The notes: generated by a model not told the origin, from the sequence alone. A stretch of 64,000 bases of DNA from Cymbidium sinense (GCA_021442155.1 CM038228.1:16958608-17022607), one strand, 5' to 3'. Positions 36,121 through 49,273 are shown, counted from the first letter of the stretch. Numbers and translations: made by a program.

Positions 36121-37090
36121 GTAGCTAAGGTCCAACAAACATCTATAATTGGAGCTATAATAGTGCTAAAATTTTTTGATGAATCATCTATAAAAAGTGG
36201 TTAGGCCATGAAAAATTCAAACATGAATGAAACTCTTAAGTGCTGGCCAATCTAAAGTCGCTCTAACTTTGGTAGAGTCAGGTATTATTATAATTATTAA
36301 AATAATAAATCTTAAGAAAATCACCTTAATTTGTAAAAAAAAATATTTCTTCAAATTGATGTGTAATTTTTATTTATAAGGGTTTCAAAAACTATTCAAA
36401 GATAATAAAGGTGATCTACTTTATTTAAGCTAAAAAATAAAATATTATTAAAGTATACAATTAAAAATTTTCTATAAAGGATTTAAGGATTATCTTCATA
36501 AGTCTCATGAACATCCTAGGGGAATTTTAGAGGTCGAAGAGCATAACTAACCATTCATAATGTCAATTAGGGGGTCTTAAAAGCTAATTTTTATATATCT
36601 TTTGATTGAATCCAACATTATTGATAACCACTATTTAAATCAAATTAAAAAATATTAATCATGGAGATTACATCTAACATATCATCTAATCATGGAAAAA
36701 GAATCCATACTTTCCTGTAATCTTTTAATGACCCAACTAACCACATTTTTCATTTCTTATTTGGGTTATTAAAGCAATGGAAACACAAGGATTATGGTTT
36801 TCTTGTATAAAACTTTTTATGTAACTTTTCAACTTACACAACATAAAAGAAATTATAATTGATATAATTATAAATAAACTAATCTATCAAAAATAATAGA
36901 TAAATTTTTAGTTAGAAATTGCCTCCTAATTTTAGTATATTCAGTAAAATTCATTATATAATGTAAAAGGTTGGGAAGTTGTGAGTTGAGAATTAAGTTA
37001 ATAGTATGTTGAATAGTTCTAAATGGAGGTAATTCACCATGAGCTACATCATTAAATTTAGAAAGGATGAATGTGATCTCATTAGGTATG
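36120..37090 (-). pseudogene. Ty3/gypsy reverse transcriptase pseudogene
   Basis: Minus-strand order: EITFILSKFNDVAHGELPP near 37085 (the usual start of chromovirus RT), degraded fingers and palm sequence, an active site reading YFNNIL near 36456 in place of YFDDIL (both catalytic aspartates changed to asparagine), then SFIH..IFHGLTTFYR near 36230-36180, the linker to RNase H. Many stops. Length and spacing are close to normal, so decay has been mainly by base change, with the notable exception of the triplicated region that follows. Confidence 0.75.
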
Positions 37091-37399
37091 TTACTATTAT
37101 TAAAATCTAGGGCAACTTATTTTACTTGTAAAATATAAAATTAGTTGGATCAAAATCTTTTTTATAATATCAAATCCTATGGTCTTTATCCCAAAGATTA
37201 AAAAAGGAAGACAAAGTAGATAAGTTAGGATTAAAATTAAAATTGATAAAACTATTTCTATAGGGTTTATTTTCATTATCAATTAAAGTTTGAGTCTTTT
37301 CTTAATAATGGGTTTTAATAGCAGTTAGAGGTGGACTTATGTGTTGTTATAAAGATGTTTTCTCTAAAGGCTTGATAGCTAAAATTTTGATGGTTTTAT

Positions 37400-37800
37400 T
37401 ATTGGGATTAAAAACATAGGTGTTCTCTTTACCATAATGAATTTCCATTCAGATCATATAATTAAGATCATCCTAACAAAACATAAGCAATGTCCATATG
37501 GAGTACTTCACACTAAATTTGATCTTCAAAACTATCACTTAATGGAGCTAAATATCTATTAGTGTTGGGGAGAGATGAATGATTGACCCTATTAACATGA
37601 AAAGGTTCTAGGTGAGTTACAGTTTTTAAGTTGGCTCTGATAAGTATATGAGTAAAATTAATATTCATTAAACTTCCCCTACCTATGTTTAACCTACATC
37701 TTTTCTCATACACATATATGCTAAACATATTTTTTCTTCTCAAATCTTAAACCACATTCTTCGTTATTATAAGGTATGTCATATTATTGATGTGAGGCTC
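37400..37800 (-). pseudogene. Retrotransposon protease pseudogene
   Basis: Aspartic protease region between gag and RT. The open frame 37743-37513 (76 codons) reads MRRKNMFSIYVYEKRC, then a LNIGRGS piece in the position of the IDGGS/DSG catalytic site (aspartate lost, I-D replaced by N-I), NLKTVTHLEPFHVNRVN, and ends SFEDQI. The next frame continues with HMDIAYVLLG, the conserved flap-following segment. The alignment to chromovirus proteases is good along its length. Confidence 0.7.
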
Positions 37801-37829
37801 ATCATTAAATTCTTCATCAAGTAGCGAGG

Positions 37830-38889
37830 TGTCATTGTAAACTTCTTCTAGGCCATCATTTACTAGTTCTTTAGTTTTCTTTAAGAGTAGGATTTGAGCT
37901 TTTGCATTAATTTCACCTCTATCCTTTCTTATGACATTTAAAATAGATTATGTCTTTATAGTTCTTAGAGCTCCCATTAGTGAAGCATTGGTTGAGTTAT
38001 GTTAATAGTTGGAGTGTTATAATGATAGACCTATGAGCTAGATTAGATTGAATTTGACTCTTTGATCTTGAGATAGAAGTAGATTTCTTTTATTATTCAA
38101 CTAATAAAGCATAATAAGAGCCTTCATCTAAGGTTTACGGATCAAATAGTTCAACCACATTTCTAATTTCAATTCTAATACCTATGACAAATTTGTTTGT
38201 TAGTTTCTATTATTATCAACATATTTACTTATAGATACTAGGTCTTCACAAGTATTTATATATTGTTACATAAAGACTATGTCTTAAAATAATTAACTAA
38301 TTATCTAGTTTTATCATGGTGTCTAGAATAATATTTAGCTTTAAACATCTCCTTTATTTTTACTCATGTTTGGATGATCCTACCTAACCATTGTTTCATT
38401 GCCTAGTATATTTATCCAATAAATTTTAGCATGTCTAGCCAACTTCATCTTAGTAAAAGTTACGCTTTGGTAATCATCCTTTTTATGCCAATCAAAAAAT
38501 TCATCCATTTAAACTAATCAATCTAAGAATTTGTTTAAGTCATGGATGTCATCATAAGTGAGTGATGCAATTTTAGTTCTTCAAGATGGGCTATTAAAAT
38601 AATTAATATTTCTATAATTGTTGTTTCTTCTTCCTATATTCTTATGAGTTGGTGGCATTTTAATGAATTGTTCATCCCTTAGATCTAAGTAGGATTAAGT
38701 GGGGCAAATTGTTTTATATTTTGCAGTTGATTCATTACGGCTGTATTTATTCTTTAATTTAAACGAATTTAGAATTGCTCGTTCCAAATATTTCTCTAAT
38801 TCTTATTTTCATTATCATGGATCCTAAGGTCTAGAGCTTTTACTAATTAGGATTTTAATGTAGTCTTGGGTGACTAATTTAGGTGTCAT
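37830..38889 (-). pseudogene. Retrotransposon gag pseudogene
   Basis: The likely start codon is the complement of 38887-38889, giving MTPKLVTQDYIKIL with stops soon after. The region fills the space between the 5' LTR and the protease, where gag belongs. I did not find an intact CCHC zinc knuckle. The acidic sequence ELVNDGLEEVYND near 37870 matches the usual acidic end of gag just before protease. Confidence 0.5.
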
Positions 38890-39029
38890 GATGTGATTTT
38901 AAAATGTGAAAAGAATGATGAAAAAAAGATAATAGAAGAGAAAAAGAAAAATATAATGCAAAAAATAAAGTAAGATTCAAGCTAAAAGAACTTTCAGGTG
39001 ATGAGGAGAGCATAAAGATCAATTAAGTT

Positions 39030-40215
39030 TCAAGCTCTACTTAGACAATTTAAGCTCTACAATCAAAGATCTTTTAGCCTCAGAAACCTCAAGTTTTATG
39101 CATATATAGGAAAAAATGCTTATAACTAATAAGCCTCAAGTTCTTAAGATTATAAATTATTTTCAAATTTTGATAAATAAACAACTAGTTTTATCATAAA
39201 TAATTAACATAAAGAATAAAGAAGTTTACATAAAATTTTATTTGTATGAAAGTAAGATTCAATTTTCTTAAAGTGGAGTACTCTCTTACCAAGGTTTTCA
39301 CTCAAGAAAATATTTTTAGAGATATTCACACAATGGATAATGGTTAGGCTACATAGTGGAATTCATTAAATTAGATTTTATATTAATACCATAGATTTGC
39401 AAAAAAAAATATGTCAAATATCCAAGAAATTAATATAGGTAAGAATATCATAAAAAGGGATTAACAAACCTCAAATTTGTTTGAGTGATTGACAATCCTC
39501 TTGGAGGTAATAACAAAAATTTCTTCTTGTTGAAATGTCTTGACTAAAATCTACTTCTTCCTAGATTTTACTCTAATACTATATATAATAATGGTGGGAA
39601 GCCTTTTGGTGAGATTATGAGATAAAAAATTCTATGGATCTTTAGATTAATATCTAAAGAAAAGATCTAGAGTGTTTAGTGAAATATTTATGGATTTAGT
39701 ATGGTCATCCATTGGAACTTCTAAGATTAGCTTGGAATAAGCTAGTTTAGCCAAATTTAAAAGATCTCTTAAGAAAATGAGTTTTAGGTTAGATATATTG
39801 CTGAAAGTAATAATAGATGGTTAGCTAAAGATTTGAACTAATAATATGGAGTAAATGCATAGGTTCGGTAGACTTTATAAAAGTGTCAATAAGTAGAGAA
39901 TGAGACTAGATATTAGTCTTATTAGTTTAGCCAAAAGCTTTCGGTGGGACTTAGGAGTGGATGTGAGATTTAAGATAAGAAATGGCTAATCTTTGAGGAA
40001 GATAAGGATTTGAAAAAAAAGCCTTAAGTAAATTAAGAGCAAATGATTAAGGGAGTAAAATCAAATATAAAATAGAACAATGAATACCTAATTTCACTAA
40101 TGAAAAATATAAACTTGAGGCACCAAGTTAGAGAAAAGAGCAATACTTTGCTTATTATAATTCATTCAATAATTAGAGTTACAAACACATCATCCCAAAT
40201 TTATAAATACTTAAA
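39030..40215 (-). repeat. 5' LTR of the chromovirus-like element
   Basis: Aligns with the left LTR at 31480-32660. TATTTATAAATTTGG at about 40209-40195 on the minus strand is a TATA-like box, followed by GTTTGTAACTCTAATTATTG, the same order as in the left LTR. The part to the right of the TATA box (U3) shows no clear match to the left copy and may have been lost or replaced. Confidence 0.7.
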
Positions 40216-40500
40216 TTAAAAAAATATTAATATTAATTTAAAATTTTATATCCTATCAAAATATTATTAAATGTTTATTAATCACTTAAATCTCTCTTAA
40301 AACTCAAAAATATCATCCCCTTATTTTCATTAACCTTCCTCCCATTGGACTTATTTGATCCTATAGTCGATTAATTTGTATAATTAAGAAAAGAAAGAAT
40401 AAAAGAAAAGAAAAAAGAATACCCTAGCCAAGCTAGATCCTCAAGCCATATGATTCTTATCCCCTTTTTCTTACTCATGCAAACCCATTTAGCCCCTATA

Positions 40501-40550
<50 letters not shown>

Positions 40551-41460
40551 TCTTTAAGTTGATGCCCCATGTGCATGTTTCCCTCTCCCACTCCTCTTCT
40601 GACTACACAAAATCAAATACTTATCCAATGTCTTCTCCACCTCTCCTCACATGCAAGAAACATCCCACCAGATCTCTTATCATCCACTCACACCTCTACC
40701 AAATATCCTTGCATCTTATTCTTATAGCTTGAACTACCAATCTTGCCTCCTTCTTCTTCTCTCAGCTGAATGGTGATGCACATCTTGCTTTTGCTCCTAG
40801 ATCTTGTACCTCTCTCTCTTCTTCCTCCATTTCATGCCTCCAACCCACCTACACCCATGACCCATTTATCCTACTCTCTATCATGCTTACTTAAAAAACT
40901 CACTCTTTTTTTATGACTCTTCACCCTCCTTATAAATCCATTGTTGACCATTCTCTCTATTGCCTCTATTTGGTAACTCTCTTATGCTTACCACCATCTC
41001 ATTCTTCCTTTCTCTAAAAGAAGAATTTTCATCTCTTCCCAACTCTCTCTCTCTACCACCTCTTCTCACTCCTCTTCTCATTAAAATAAGAAGAGAGAAT
41101 ACAACATTCTCTTTTCATAGAATCATAAGAAAAAAGAGTGAGACAAACCTTTCCTCTCTACCTTGCATTAGATCTTACTCTCGAACTCATCTTGACATTT
41201 CCTAAATTTATGTGTAAAAAAAAACTACAAGAGAAGTCAAAGAAAAATAAGAATACTTCATATTATTCAGTATTGGAAAATGTGTGCAAATTAAGTACTC
41301 ACACTTGTTGTTTCAATGCAACTAGAAAATCTCTTGCTTGTGTTTTTGTTCAAGTTATTGAAGGCATGTGCCAGCTTCTAAGTAAGGTGGATACACAAAA
41401 ATCTCGATCATAGTGTTACAAGGCACAACCATGCACACATTTTAGGAGGTGGGAATGCCT
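40216..41460. other. CT-rich block, possible LTR or promoter remnant
   Basis: From about 40440 to 41090 the plus strand is strongly pyrimidine-rich with a (CT)n run at 40507-40548 and many CTTCTTC/CTCTC words. CCTTATAAATCC near 40930 is TATA-like. Open frames of 81 (40960-41205) and 91 codons (41138-41413) carry no known domain and owe their length to the low stop frequency of CT-rich DNA. It may be an LTR leader of an unseen element. Confidence 0.35.
40507..40548. repeat. (CT)n microsatellite
   Basis: About 21 uninterrupted CT units. Confidence 0.95.
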
Positions 41461-43419
41461 ATCTACGCTCTCTCGAAGTGGTTCCCTATGTAGGGATGAC
41501 ACCAAAAGGCTATAAGATTTTAGACTAAAAAATAACTTAAATAAAAGAACTATGAATTTAATATAAATAAAAAATTACAAAATAAAATAAAAAAACTAAA
41601 TACTCAAGAATCAAATGGGACTTATAAGGAATGAGTGAAGAAACAAATGTTTTGCTTGGAACACCAGCCAAAAAAAAAACTCATATGAATGCATAAAACT
41701 CACAACAAACACACATTGGGAAATGGATGTGAATTTGAGGAGGTATATATCTTGAAATTGACTCTCCATGGACCCACTACGTAAATTAACAAAATTATAA
41801 AAATAAGAGAACATTAATAACATGTCATAAAAATAAGGAAACTCATTGAATGATTAGTCATGAAGATAATGAGACTTTGAATGAACTTTGTATGCATTAC
41901 AAAATATCCTTCATAGTAACTTAAGTACTTTAAAATCCATCCAAACACTCAAAATAAATGGATTTTGCATGCATTACAAGGCAATTTGATATTCAAAATC
42001 ATTGCATCAAAATGTTTGCAAATAGCTTAAAGGTATAAAGTATGCACACATCTCAAGATAGCTTTGCATTAAAGTCCATTACACTGAAATACATGCAAAT
42101 AGTTTTAAAAAATTGAATCTTGTTTTAAGGTGTTCTCATTTTCAAATTTATTATATTAAAATGCATGCAAACAATCAAAATTTTTCAAATGAAATAAAAT
42201 AATTGGGCATCACATAAAAGTTGATGCCTCAAAATCTAAATGAAGAATGGGATTAATTACATGCATGAATCATGAAGAAAATTAACTCAAAGTTAATGTC
42301 CCAAAGAGCATGCAAGTATCTTTTAATTAATTAAATGCTTTACAAGAAGTTCTTCAAGCTTAGCTTAAAATTTCTTAAAAAAGCATGCAAAGCTCTTAAA
42401 ATGTATGAAAATCATTGAAATTGAAATTATCTACTTGTGTCCTGGCATACATGCTTAACTCCTAAAGCTAGTGTCTAAGGATATTAGGAGAGTCAAATTG
42501 CTTGATATTGAAAGGCGTGCAAATATATCATGTAATTGTACTAAAATTCATACAAATGCATAATATGAGTGTGCCAAGAATTATAAAGTAAACTTGAAAA
42601 GAACTCCTAAATGCACTCCAATTATGCATTGAATGCTCAATCAAATGATTTAAGAATACTATGTGGACAATAATCAAAGTTAACTCAAGTTCACTCTTAT
42701 TTTAAGAATCATTCAAGTGTTTTCAATCATCAATCATTATTTTTATTAAAAATGTAGTCTCTTTCTAAGGATAAACCTAAACTTATCAATCATGCACTTT
42801 CTCTTAAATGGGTTGCTTCATCTATGATGTGGAGTTGTAAGTCCAGTTTAACCAACATGATCTTGAGTTAACATGATTGATTGAAAGTTAAATATTCATG
42901 CTCCAAAAAGATAATTCATTTTGTTTTACATTTGCACATGGCCATTAAAGGCCTTAATAAAATTTATATTTATAATGTAAACTATCATTTAAATTCTAAA
43001 TTATGATCATAAGTTTTAATCATAAACCTAATCCAATACATTTGAAGTACAGTTGACAAGGTTTATAATGTGGTAATTTTTTAGATAATTTAAACCTAAT
43101 AAATTCTTGAACAATTTATATGAGCCATAAATAATAGGTCAATCATCTAAGTAAATAAACATAGTTAACATGATTTGAATACCTCATTGATGGCCTTATT
43201 GATTGAAGATCTCAATTAGAAAGAATATTATCATTTGAAATGTTTGAAGCTCTATTGCAAATAGTTCCATACTTCAATTCTAACAAAATATAAAAAAAAT
43301 CAAGAATATTATAAGATATAAAGTTTTTTCATATGAAGTTAATCATTTGAGAACCTAAAGTGAAATTCATTCACCCACCACAAATGTTTGTCCGTGAACT
43401 TTAACTCACAAGTCAAATA
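41461..43419. other. Unassigned sequence rich in TGCATGC words
   Basis: No gene. Between about 41890 and 42560 words such as ATGCATGCAAA, ACATGCAAATAG and GCATGCAA recur every 60-110 bases, suggesting a very old tandem repeat. The rest is featureless AT-rich sequence. Confidence 0.45.
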
Positions 43420-44029
43420 TCAAATTAAGTGCATCGTTATATTTACTCTCAAATAATCTCTTGCTAGTAAAGATGTGACTCGTATTTTAATGTTTGAATT
43501 TTCTTGTGATATATGTTTAAGTTCTTTATTAAAGATGATTACACTTTATGTAATTTAATAATTGGAATGGATTTTAGGCTAAGCCTTTGCATTTCATTTT
43601 AGGTTTCATTTTTGATTTAAGATTATGAAGAGAGAAAGGGGAAATGAAATCATAAGTTGAAGTTAAGAAATAGAATTTTTATGATTTTTAATCATAATGA
43701 AGTATTATAAATCTTTATTAAACTTTATGTCTGGATTCGACTTAAGAAGTTTTATCTAAACATGAAAGACATCTTAAGATTAATAAAATGAAATAATGAT
43801 TAATTTAATGGTATTTTCTTAAATTGCTTCATCATTCTTCAATATTCATTTAATTAAATAATATGCTTAGTTGAATAACTAAATTTAATAAATATACATA
43901 TATCATTTAATTATTTCACACTTAATGCATTAAATGAATTAATACATATAATTCATATTATATAAGATATGATATATGAATTTTGTAGAAGAAATTAACT
44001 AAATATACATGCATACATACAAATTAGTA

Positions 44030-44110
44030 TATTGAATTTGTACAAGTATGTGCGTTGTTGAACTAGAGTAATCAAAGACCCTCGAGACTACATGAATTTT
44101 GAGGAAAGAT
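44030..44110 (+). repeat. Single monomer core in copy C
   Basis: ACAAGTATGTGCGTTGTTG, then AGTAATCAAAGACC and GAGACTAC, follow the order of the cores in copy A. Confidence 0.5.
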
Positions 44111-44854
44111 GTTAGAGATGCATAAACATTAAATAAACATGTCCTAAACATTCTAATGCAATTTGGCTTATAATTAAGTGTTAATTAAATAAATAGATAA
44201 AACTCAAAATAATCAATTACCCCAAACAAATTTGAAGTTTTATTTTAATTGAAAATCTCTTTATTAGTTGAGCATAAAGATCAAAATTTTTTAATGATTT
44301 ACACTAATCACTATTATTTTCTAAGCTCTAGGTTAATTATTACTTTAATTAATTAAATAAAAGTCCATTATGGTGATTCTGGGAAATTATTAGAACCAAG
44401 GGTCCTAATTAATATCTCTCATCACCTTTATTATTTTAATGAATAATTAAGTTTCCATATTTAATTTCATAATTTTCTTAATTTTATATAATTATTAAAT
44501 GTACAAAATGACTAATCATGATTTGAAATTTTGAATTTTCAAAATTACTTAGCAAATTATCATTAAAAAAATTATAGGAGGTAAGTCATCCCATGAAATA
44601 ATCATGCCAAAGTACAAGTCAATTGGCCAAGAAATTAAGGCTTAATTAAACTAATTAAGTAAAATTTTAAATCATATTTAATCACTATTCACATAATAAA
44701 AATTATTACTTTTATTTTTCTTAGATTTTCATTTGTTAGAGCTTTCTAAAATAGATTTATTTGTATTTTTTAAATTTTTTCTATAATTAGTTATTATTTT
44801 CAAAGTTATGGCTAGTTAAAATATATTTTAAATCCTAATTAATCTATTTACACA

Positions 44855-44935
44855 GTCGGTGCTGACGCAAAGTGCTTTCCATATAGTGCCATGAGATTGG
44901 CTACTCAAATTTTCATGCATGGCTGCTGACTCAGT
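44855..44935 (+). other. GC-richer motif of copy C
   Basis: GTGCTGACGCAAAGTGC then TTTCCATATAG and CCATGAGATTGGC, the counterpart of the motif in the other four copies. Confidence 0.6.
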
Positions 44936-45989
44936 AGTGGTGGATGCGCTTTCATCTCAGTTATCTAGATCTGATGACAAAGACTAATCCCATAGATAAA
45001 AATAAATAAATTGGATAAATCTAATGCATTTAATCACAACCATTAGTTTTAATCTCACGAAATGGATGGTGAATGATTCATTATCAAACTTCGATGAGAG
45101 ATAGACATAGTCTATCTATTGCCATTAGATTTGAGATCACTAGAGCTCATTCGAGGGTAGAATTGAATGCGAAATGACAAGAAATGATTCTAAATGAGAT
45201 TTTATGATTAGATCAACACCAAACACAAAATCTTTTATAAAGCACCATAAATTATACTATTTTCTAAAGTTCATCAATTTATCTTTGGAGCTATAGACTA
45301 GTGACCTAATGACTAAAGTAGCTTCACCTTAAAGATGTAAAGCCCTATTGAAAAGTTTTGAGCTACCTCTCTATCGATCATTCTCTACATCGAACGCCAC
45401 CGTGAAGCTCACCAAAGTTGGTCTAGGAGTGGTCTCTGTGTGGGTGAAGTTAATTTATATTTAGTGAAGTTCAAGTGGAGTTGGATGTAGGGGGTGTTTG
45501 GACTAAGGTGAGGCTTGGTCTCATCGATGATGTGGTGCACGAGAGCTCTAAGGAGTTAAGAGATTTAAACTGGGCTCATGTGTAAGGTCATTTTGAGTTT
45601 GAATGCAAGACAATGTGTATATCATTTTCCCCAAAGGAGCCAACTAAAGAGGTTGGTTCAGTGGAAGCCAGCTGGCCAGTGGGGTGGTTAGAAACGGTAA
45701 GGGACTAATGAGGTGGAGGTCCCCTAGTGGCTTATAGAATTTAATGGCCAGTAGTGATGGGGATAACTCCCTTGGATTGAACCAAGGGTTAGCCAAGGTA
45801 TGAGGGACCTCTCATTAGTCAAGGGCTGAATCCAATAACCAGGTTGGAGTCGGTATATGCTCAAAAAAGTGCTAAGGAGGACTATCATGGTAAAAGGTGA
45901 TTGGCAGAGCTACCAAATGAGGATTTATCTTATCTGGAACTCTTAATTCACTTGATTTAGGTTGAACAAGGTTCACCATTGATTGGTTC

Positions 45990-47260
45990 CACTTCGTCAG
46001 GTTAATGAGGACCTATGGATTAGTCATACTAAGTTTGGTTGGGTTTAGCACTATTTGACCTATATAGGTCAATTTGGGTTCAAATGGGTTTGGTTGACTA
46101 ATTGACCAAATTGGGTGAAGGGGCTATTGAATTATGTTCAAATGGTTATTTGGAATGCATTGGTGTAATTAATTTGATTTAATTTGAAGTTGATTTAGAT
46201 TTGACTCATATCAATTGTATAGGTCAAATGGGTAAATTTGACCAAATTGGGTTGGGTGATGGATTGAGTTGTGTTTGATTAATTATTTAAGCTTAATTGG
46301 AGGCTTTGATTTGGGTTGATGGTTTAGAATGTATTTTGGTTCAACATAGTCCTTTAGGCCAATTTGGCTAATTGGATCAATTGGGTTGGTTTGATCAAAT
46401 TAGCTTCAATTAGCAGTTGAAGAGTGTTCAATAATCAATTGATGATTGATTGCAATTAATTTGGATTGGAATGAGTTTTAGCCCAATTTGGCCCTTTAGG
46501 TCAAATTGGGTCAACATGGATCAAATGGTCAAATTGACTCAAATTGGTTCATCTGATTGTAATTAAGTGATTTCTCATGATCAATAATCATTTTAGAAAT
46601 GATTAGATGAATTGATTTGATGTTAGATTGAATCAAGATTTGACCCAATTTGATTTTTTAAGATAAAATAGGTTAAGTGGGTCAATTGACATGATTGTAT
46701 TTAATTAGAATCAATTGAGTGTTGTAATATGTTCAATGATGAGTTTGAAGTTGATTGGTAGTTTTGGTTTCAATCAATTTGGGGGATTGAGTTTAGACTC
46801 ATTTGGACCTTTTAGGCCAAAAGGGTCATGTTGATTTAATTGGATCAATTGGTGGGATTAGATTGATTGGAATGAATTAAAATGTTCAATTGAATATTTG
46901 GGAATGATCATGAGGTTTGGATTAGTTTAATTTAGATTAAATCTAGTTGAATTGGATCTTGACCATATATAGTTGAAATGGGTCAACTTGGGTTAAGGGC
47001 TAATTTGATTCAATTTAATTTAATTTGATTACAATCAAGATTCAATCAAGTTCAATTAATGTTTAAATGAGTTTGGATGAGTTCTATTTTAATTGGAATG
47101 AGTTAATTTTAGATTTAGCAATCTTAAGCCCAAATAGATCAATTTGAGTCACCTTAGCCATTAGACCAAATTGAATCCAAATAGGATAAATTAGGTTTGG
47201 AATCATTTAGTTTTTTTGTTAAGGTTAAGTTTGTGATCAATTGGTTTGAGTTTGATGTAT
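45990..47260 (+). repeat. TTGACC/GGTCAA-rich array in copy C
   Basis: Repeated GGTCAAATGGG, TTGACCAAATTGGG and GGTCAATTTGG words, as in copy A. Confidence 0.7.
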
Positions 47261-47914
47261 CAATCTGCTATAAAATTTGATTGGGTTCTGGTAGATGGGT
47301 CTTATGTATCCTAGTGGGGGTCTAACCTTAAGGTTGGATACCATGAGTCTCTAAGCTTACGATAAATATTCTCCTAGCCAAAAGTGTCTTAGCTCTAGGA
47401 ATACTTTACTGCCTAGATGAATTCTATGTTTATAGAGGATTTGGTCAACCTCACTCCAAAAGTTAGGTCAACAATGAGATGTAGTTAGAAATAGGTTATG
47501 TGTTAAATCAAAAGAGAAGATAGACTTTCCAAGAAATGGTGGTCATCCTCATAGGTCAGATGCCCCATTATGTGCAATACGAGATGGTCCAATTCATAAA
47601 AGATGGAGAAACATGTTTCACAATTTTAGGGGTTTTTGGTTACTTTTAATATTTATTTCTAAGGCTTTAATTAGTGAGTTTATGAGTTATTTTTTTAATA
47701 TTTGAATTATTTAATTAAGTTGGGTAGAAAAATTAAATTTATCCTATGAGCTTAATGCAAACTAGGCTTTTCACATGAGCAATCACATAGAGAAATTTAT
47801 GAAAAACTTATAGTTCTATTACACACTCCAAAATAAATCACACCATAATTAATTAAATAAATAAGCTCGTGAGGCTGGGTACCATTGTACATCCTGGAAA
47901 TAGAAAAATGAGAA

Positions 47915-47940
47915 CCATGCTCTACCCTTATATAACCCAG
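47915..47940. promoter_or_regulatory. Conserved block of copy D
   Basis: GCTCTACCCTTATATAACCC; on the minus strand TATATAAGGGTAGAGC. This is the best TATA box of the three copies of this block, and again points against the direction of the repeat. Confidence 0.5.
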
Positions 47941-49179
47941 CCTAGAACTATAAGTTTGATCTATGGGGTTTTCATTAATTTTAAGATCTTCACCTTCTTC
48001 AAGGACCTCCTTAAGCTCAATAAGGGACCACCAAATAGGTATAGTCAGTTCTTAATAATCCTAAACTTTATAGATCCTATCCTAATTTTAAGATAAAATT
48101 ATATTTTAAAATTCTAAAATAGAAGTCTTAAGCCTTGCAAAATAGTGGAGAGTAAATTAAATAGCACAGCAGCAATTATGTTGCAAACAAACGGGCTTAG
48201 CTTTAGAGAATGTCAAACCCATCTGTCCTATTGGGCTATGCTTAGAGACTTAAGCGAAGCACCTATAAGCAAATAATATTTATAATATTTGTTTATTATA
48301 ATGGTTCCTTTAAGCACGACCCCCCCCTATAGAAAACAGTGTTAACTTAAAATGTCATCCTAACATCCAAATTAGCGAGGAAATAATTCTAGTCATTCAG
48401 ACTAAAATAATACACCACAAAATGAGAAAAGAATCATATCATAACCAACACATCAATATAAAGTAGTTCTAGGTCGATGACCTAATATTCTAATGCACAA
48501 GTCTATACTAGGCTTTTTAAGTTTAAGTTTTGATTTGAGTTCAAGATTTATTTAATTTTACATAAGATGGTTTCAATTTAAGTGGTTTAAATGATTTAGA
48601 GCTTTATTTCTAATTTTAATACATTTCTATGTTAAAGTTGATTTAAGGTTCTAAAAAGTGAAAAGAAGATTAAGCCTTGTTTATTGCAAGACATAATCTA
48701 CTTAACATCCTAATTATAATAAAGTGAAATCTTCACGGAAAGGTGAAAATTTACTCAAAGGAGTCTAAATTAATGATCTATGAATTTTAATTAATCTATT
48801 TTATTCAAATGTTTTAGTTCAATAAACTTTAATTAAATTGAATGTTTGATTGATTTGATTAAGAATGCAAATTGAGTTTGTTATGATTATTATGCTTGAA
48901 GATTGAATATTAATGTTTGATTTTATAATTGAAATTCTATGTTGTTTATTAGGTTCTCAATTTGATTTAGTTCATTTCAATTTAAGGTTCAATTAAAAAT
49001 TAATCTGCTTAATTTAGTTTTGTACAAAGACATATTGAATTTCTTAAGTTTCACTAATTTAAATTGAGTTAAATAATTACAATTTTTTTAAAATTAATTT
49101 ATTTAGATGATTACTTGAATTTAATCAATGTTCAAGTTAGGTTGATTTTGATTATGGTTTAGTTTGTTGATATCCAATG

Positions 49180-49197
49180 ACACACACACACACACAT

Positions 49198-49270
<73 letters not shown>
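49180..49270. repeat. (CA)n-(TA)n compound microsatellite
   Basis: CA units to about 49217 with one TCA interruption, then TA units to 49268. Confidence 0.95.

Positions 49271-49273
<3 letters not shown>

Larger units (their letters stand above)
31480..40215 (-). mobile_element. Decayed chromovirus-like Ty3/gypsy retrotransposon
   Basis: Minus-strand element about 8.7 kb long with two related LTRs (right 5' LTR 39030-40215, left 3' LTR 31480-32660) and the internal order gag, protease, RT, RNase H, integrase. This is the Ty3/gypsy order. The SFHGL.TFYR wording of the RT-RNase H linker and the integrase wording fit the chromovirus group. LTRs have diverged strongly, so the insertion is old. 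An internal triplication disturbs the RNase H/integrase region. Every gene carries many stops. No target-site duplication could be defined because the LTR edges are blurred. Confidence 0.75.
43420..47473 (+). repeat. Long noncoding LTR-like repeat, copy C (5' truncated)
   Basis: Matches copy A from about A position 9300 onward: AACATGAAAGACATCTTAAG at about 43762 (A 9578), one monomer core at 44030-44100, the AT-rich part with AAAAATTATAGGAGG near 44570, the GC-richer motif at 44855-44935, and a TTGACC-rich part to the end. The end, AGGTCAACA at 47473, resembles the ends of D (AGATCAACA, 55336) and E. The first ~2 kb of the full repeat is missing. Copy D follows directly in the same direction. 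Confidence 0.7.

Noticed and set aside
40960..41413. Overlapping 81- and 91-codon frames
   Set aside because: Owed to CT-rich composition with few stops; no domain, no conserved start.
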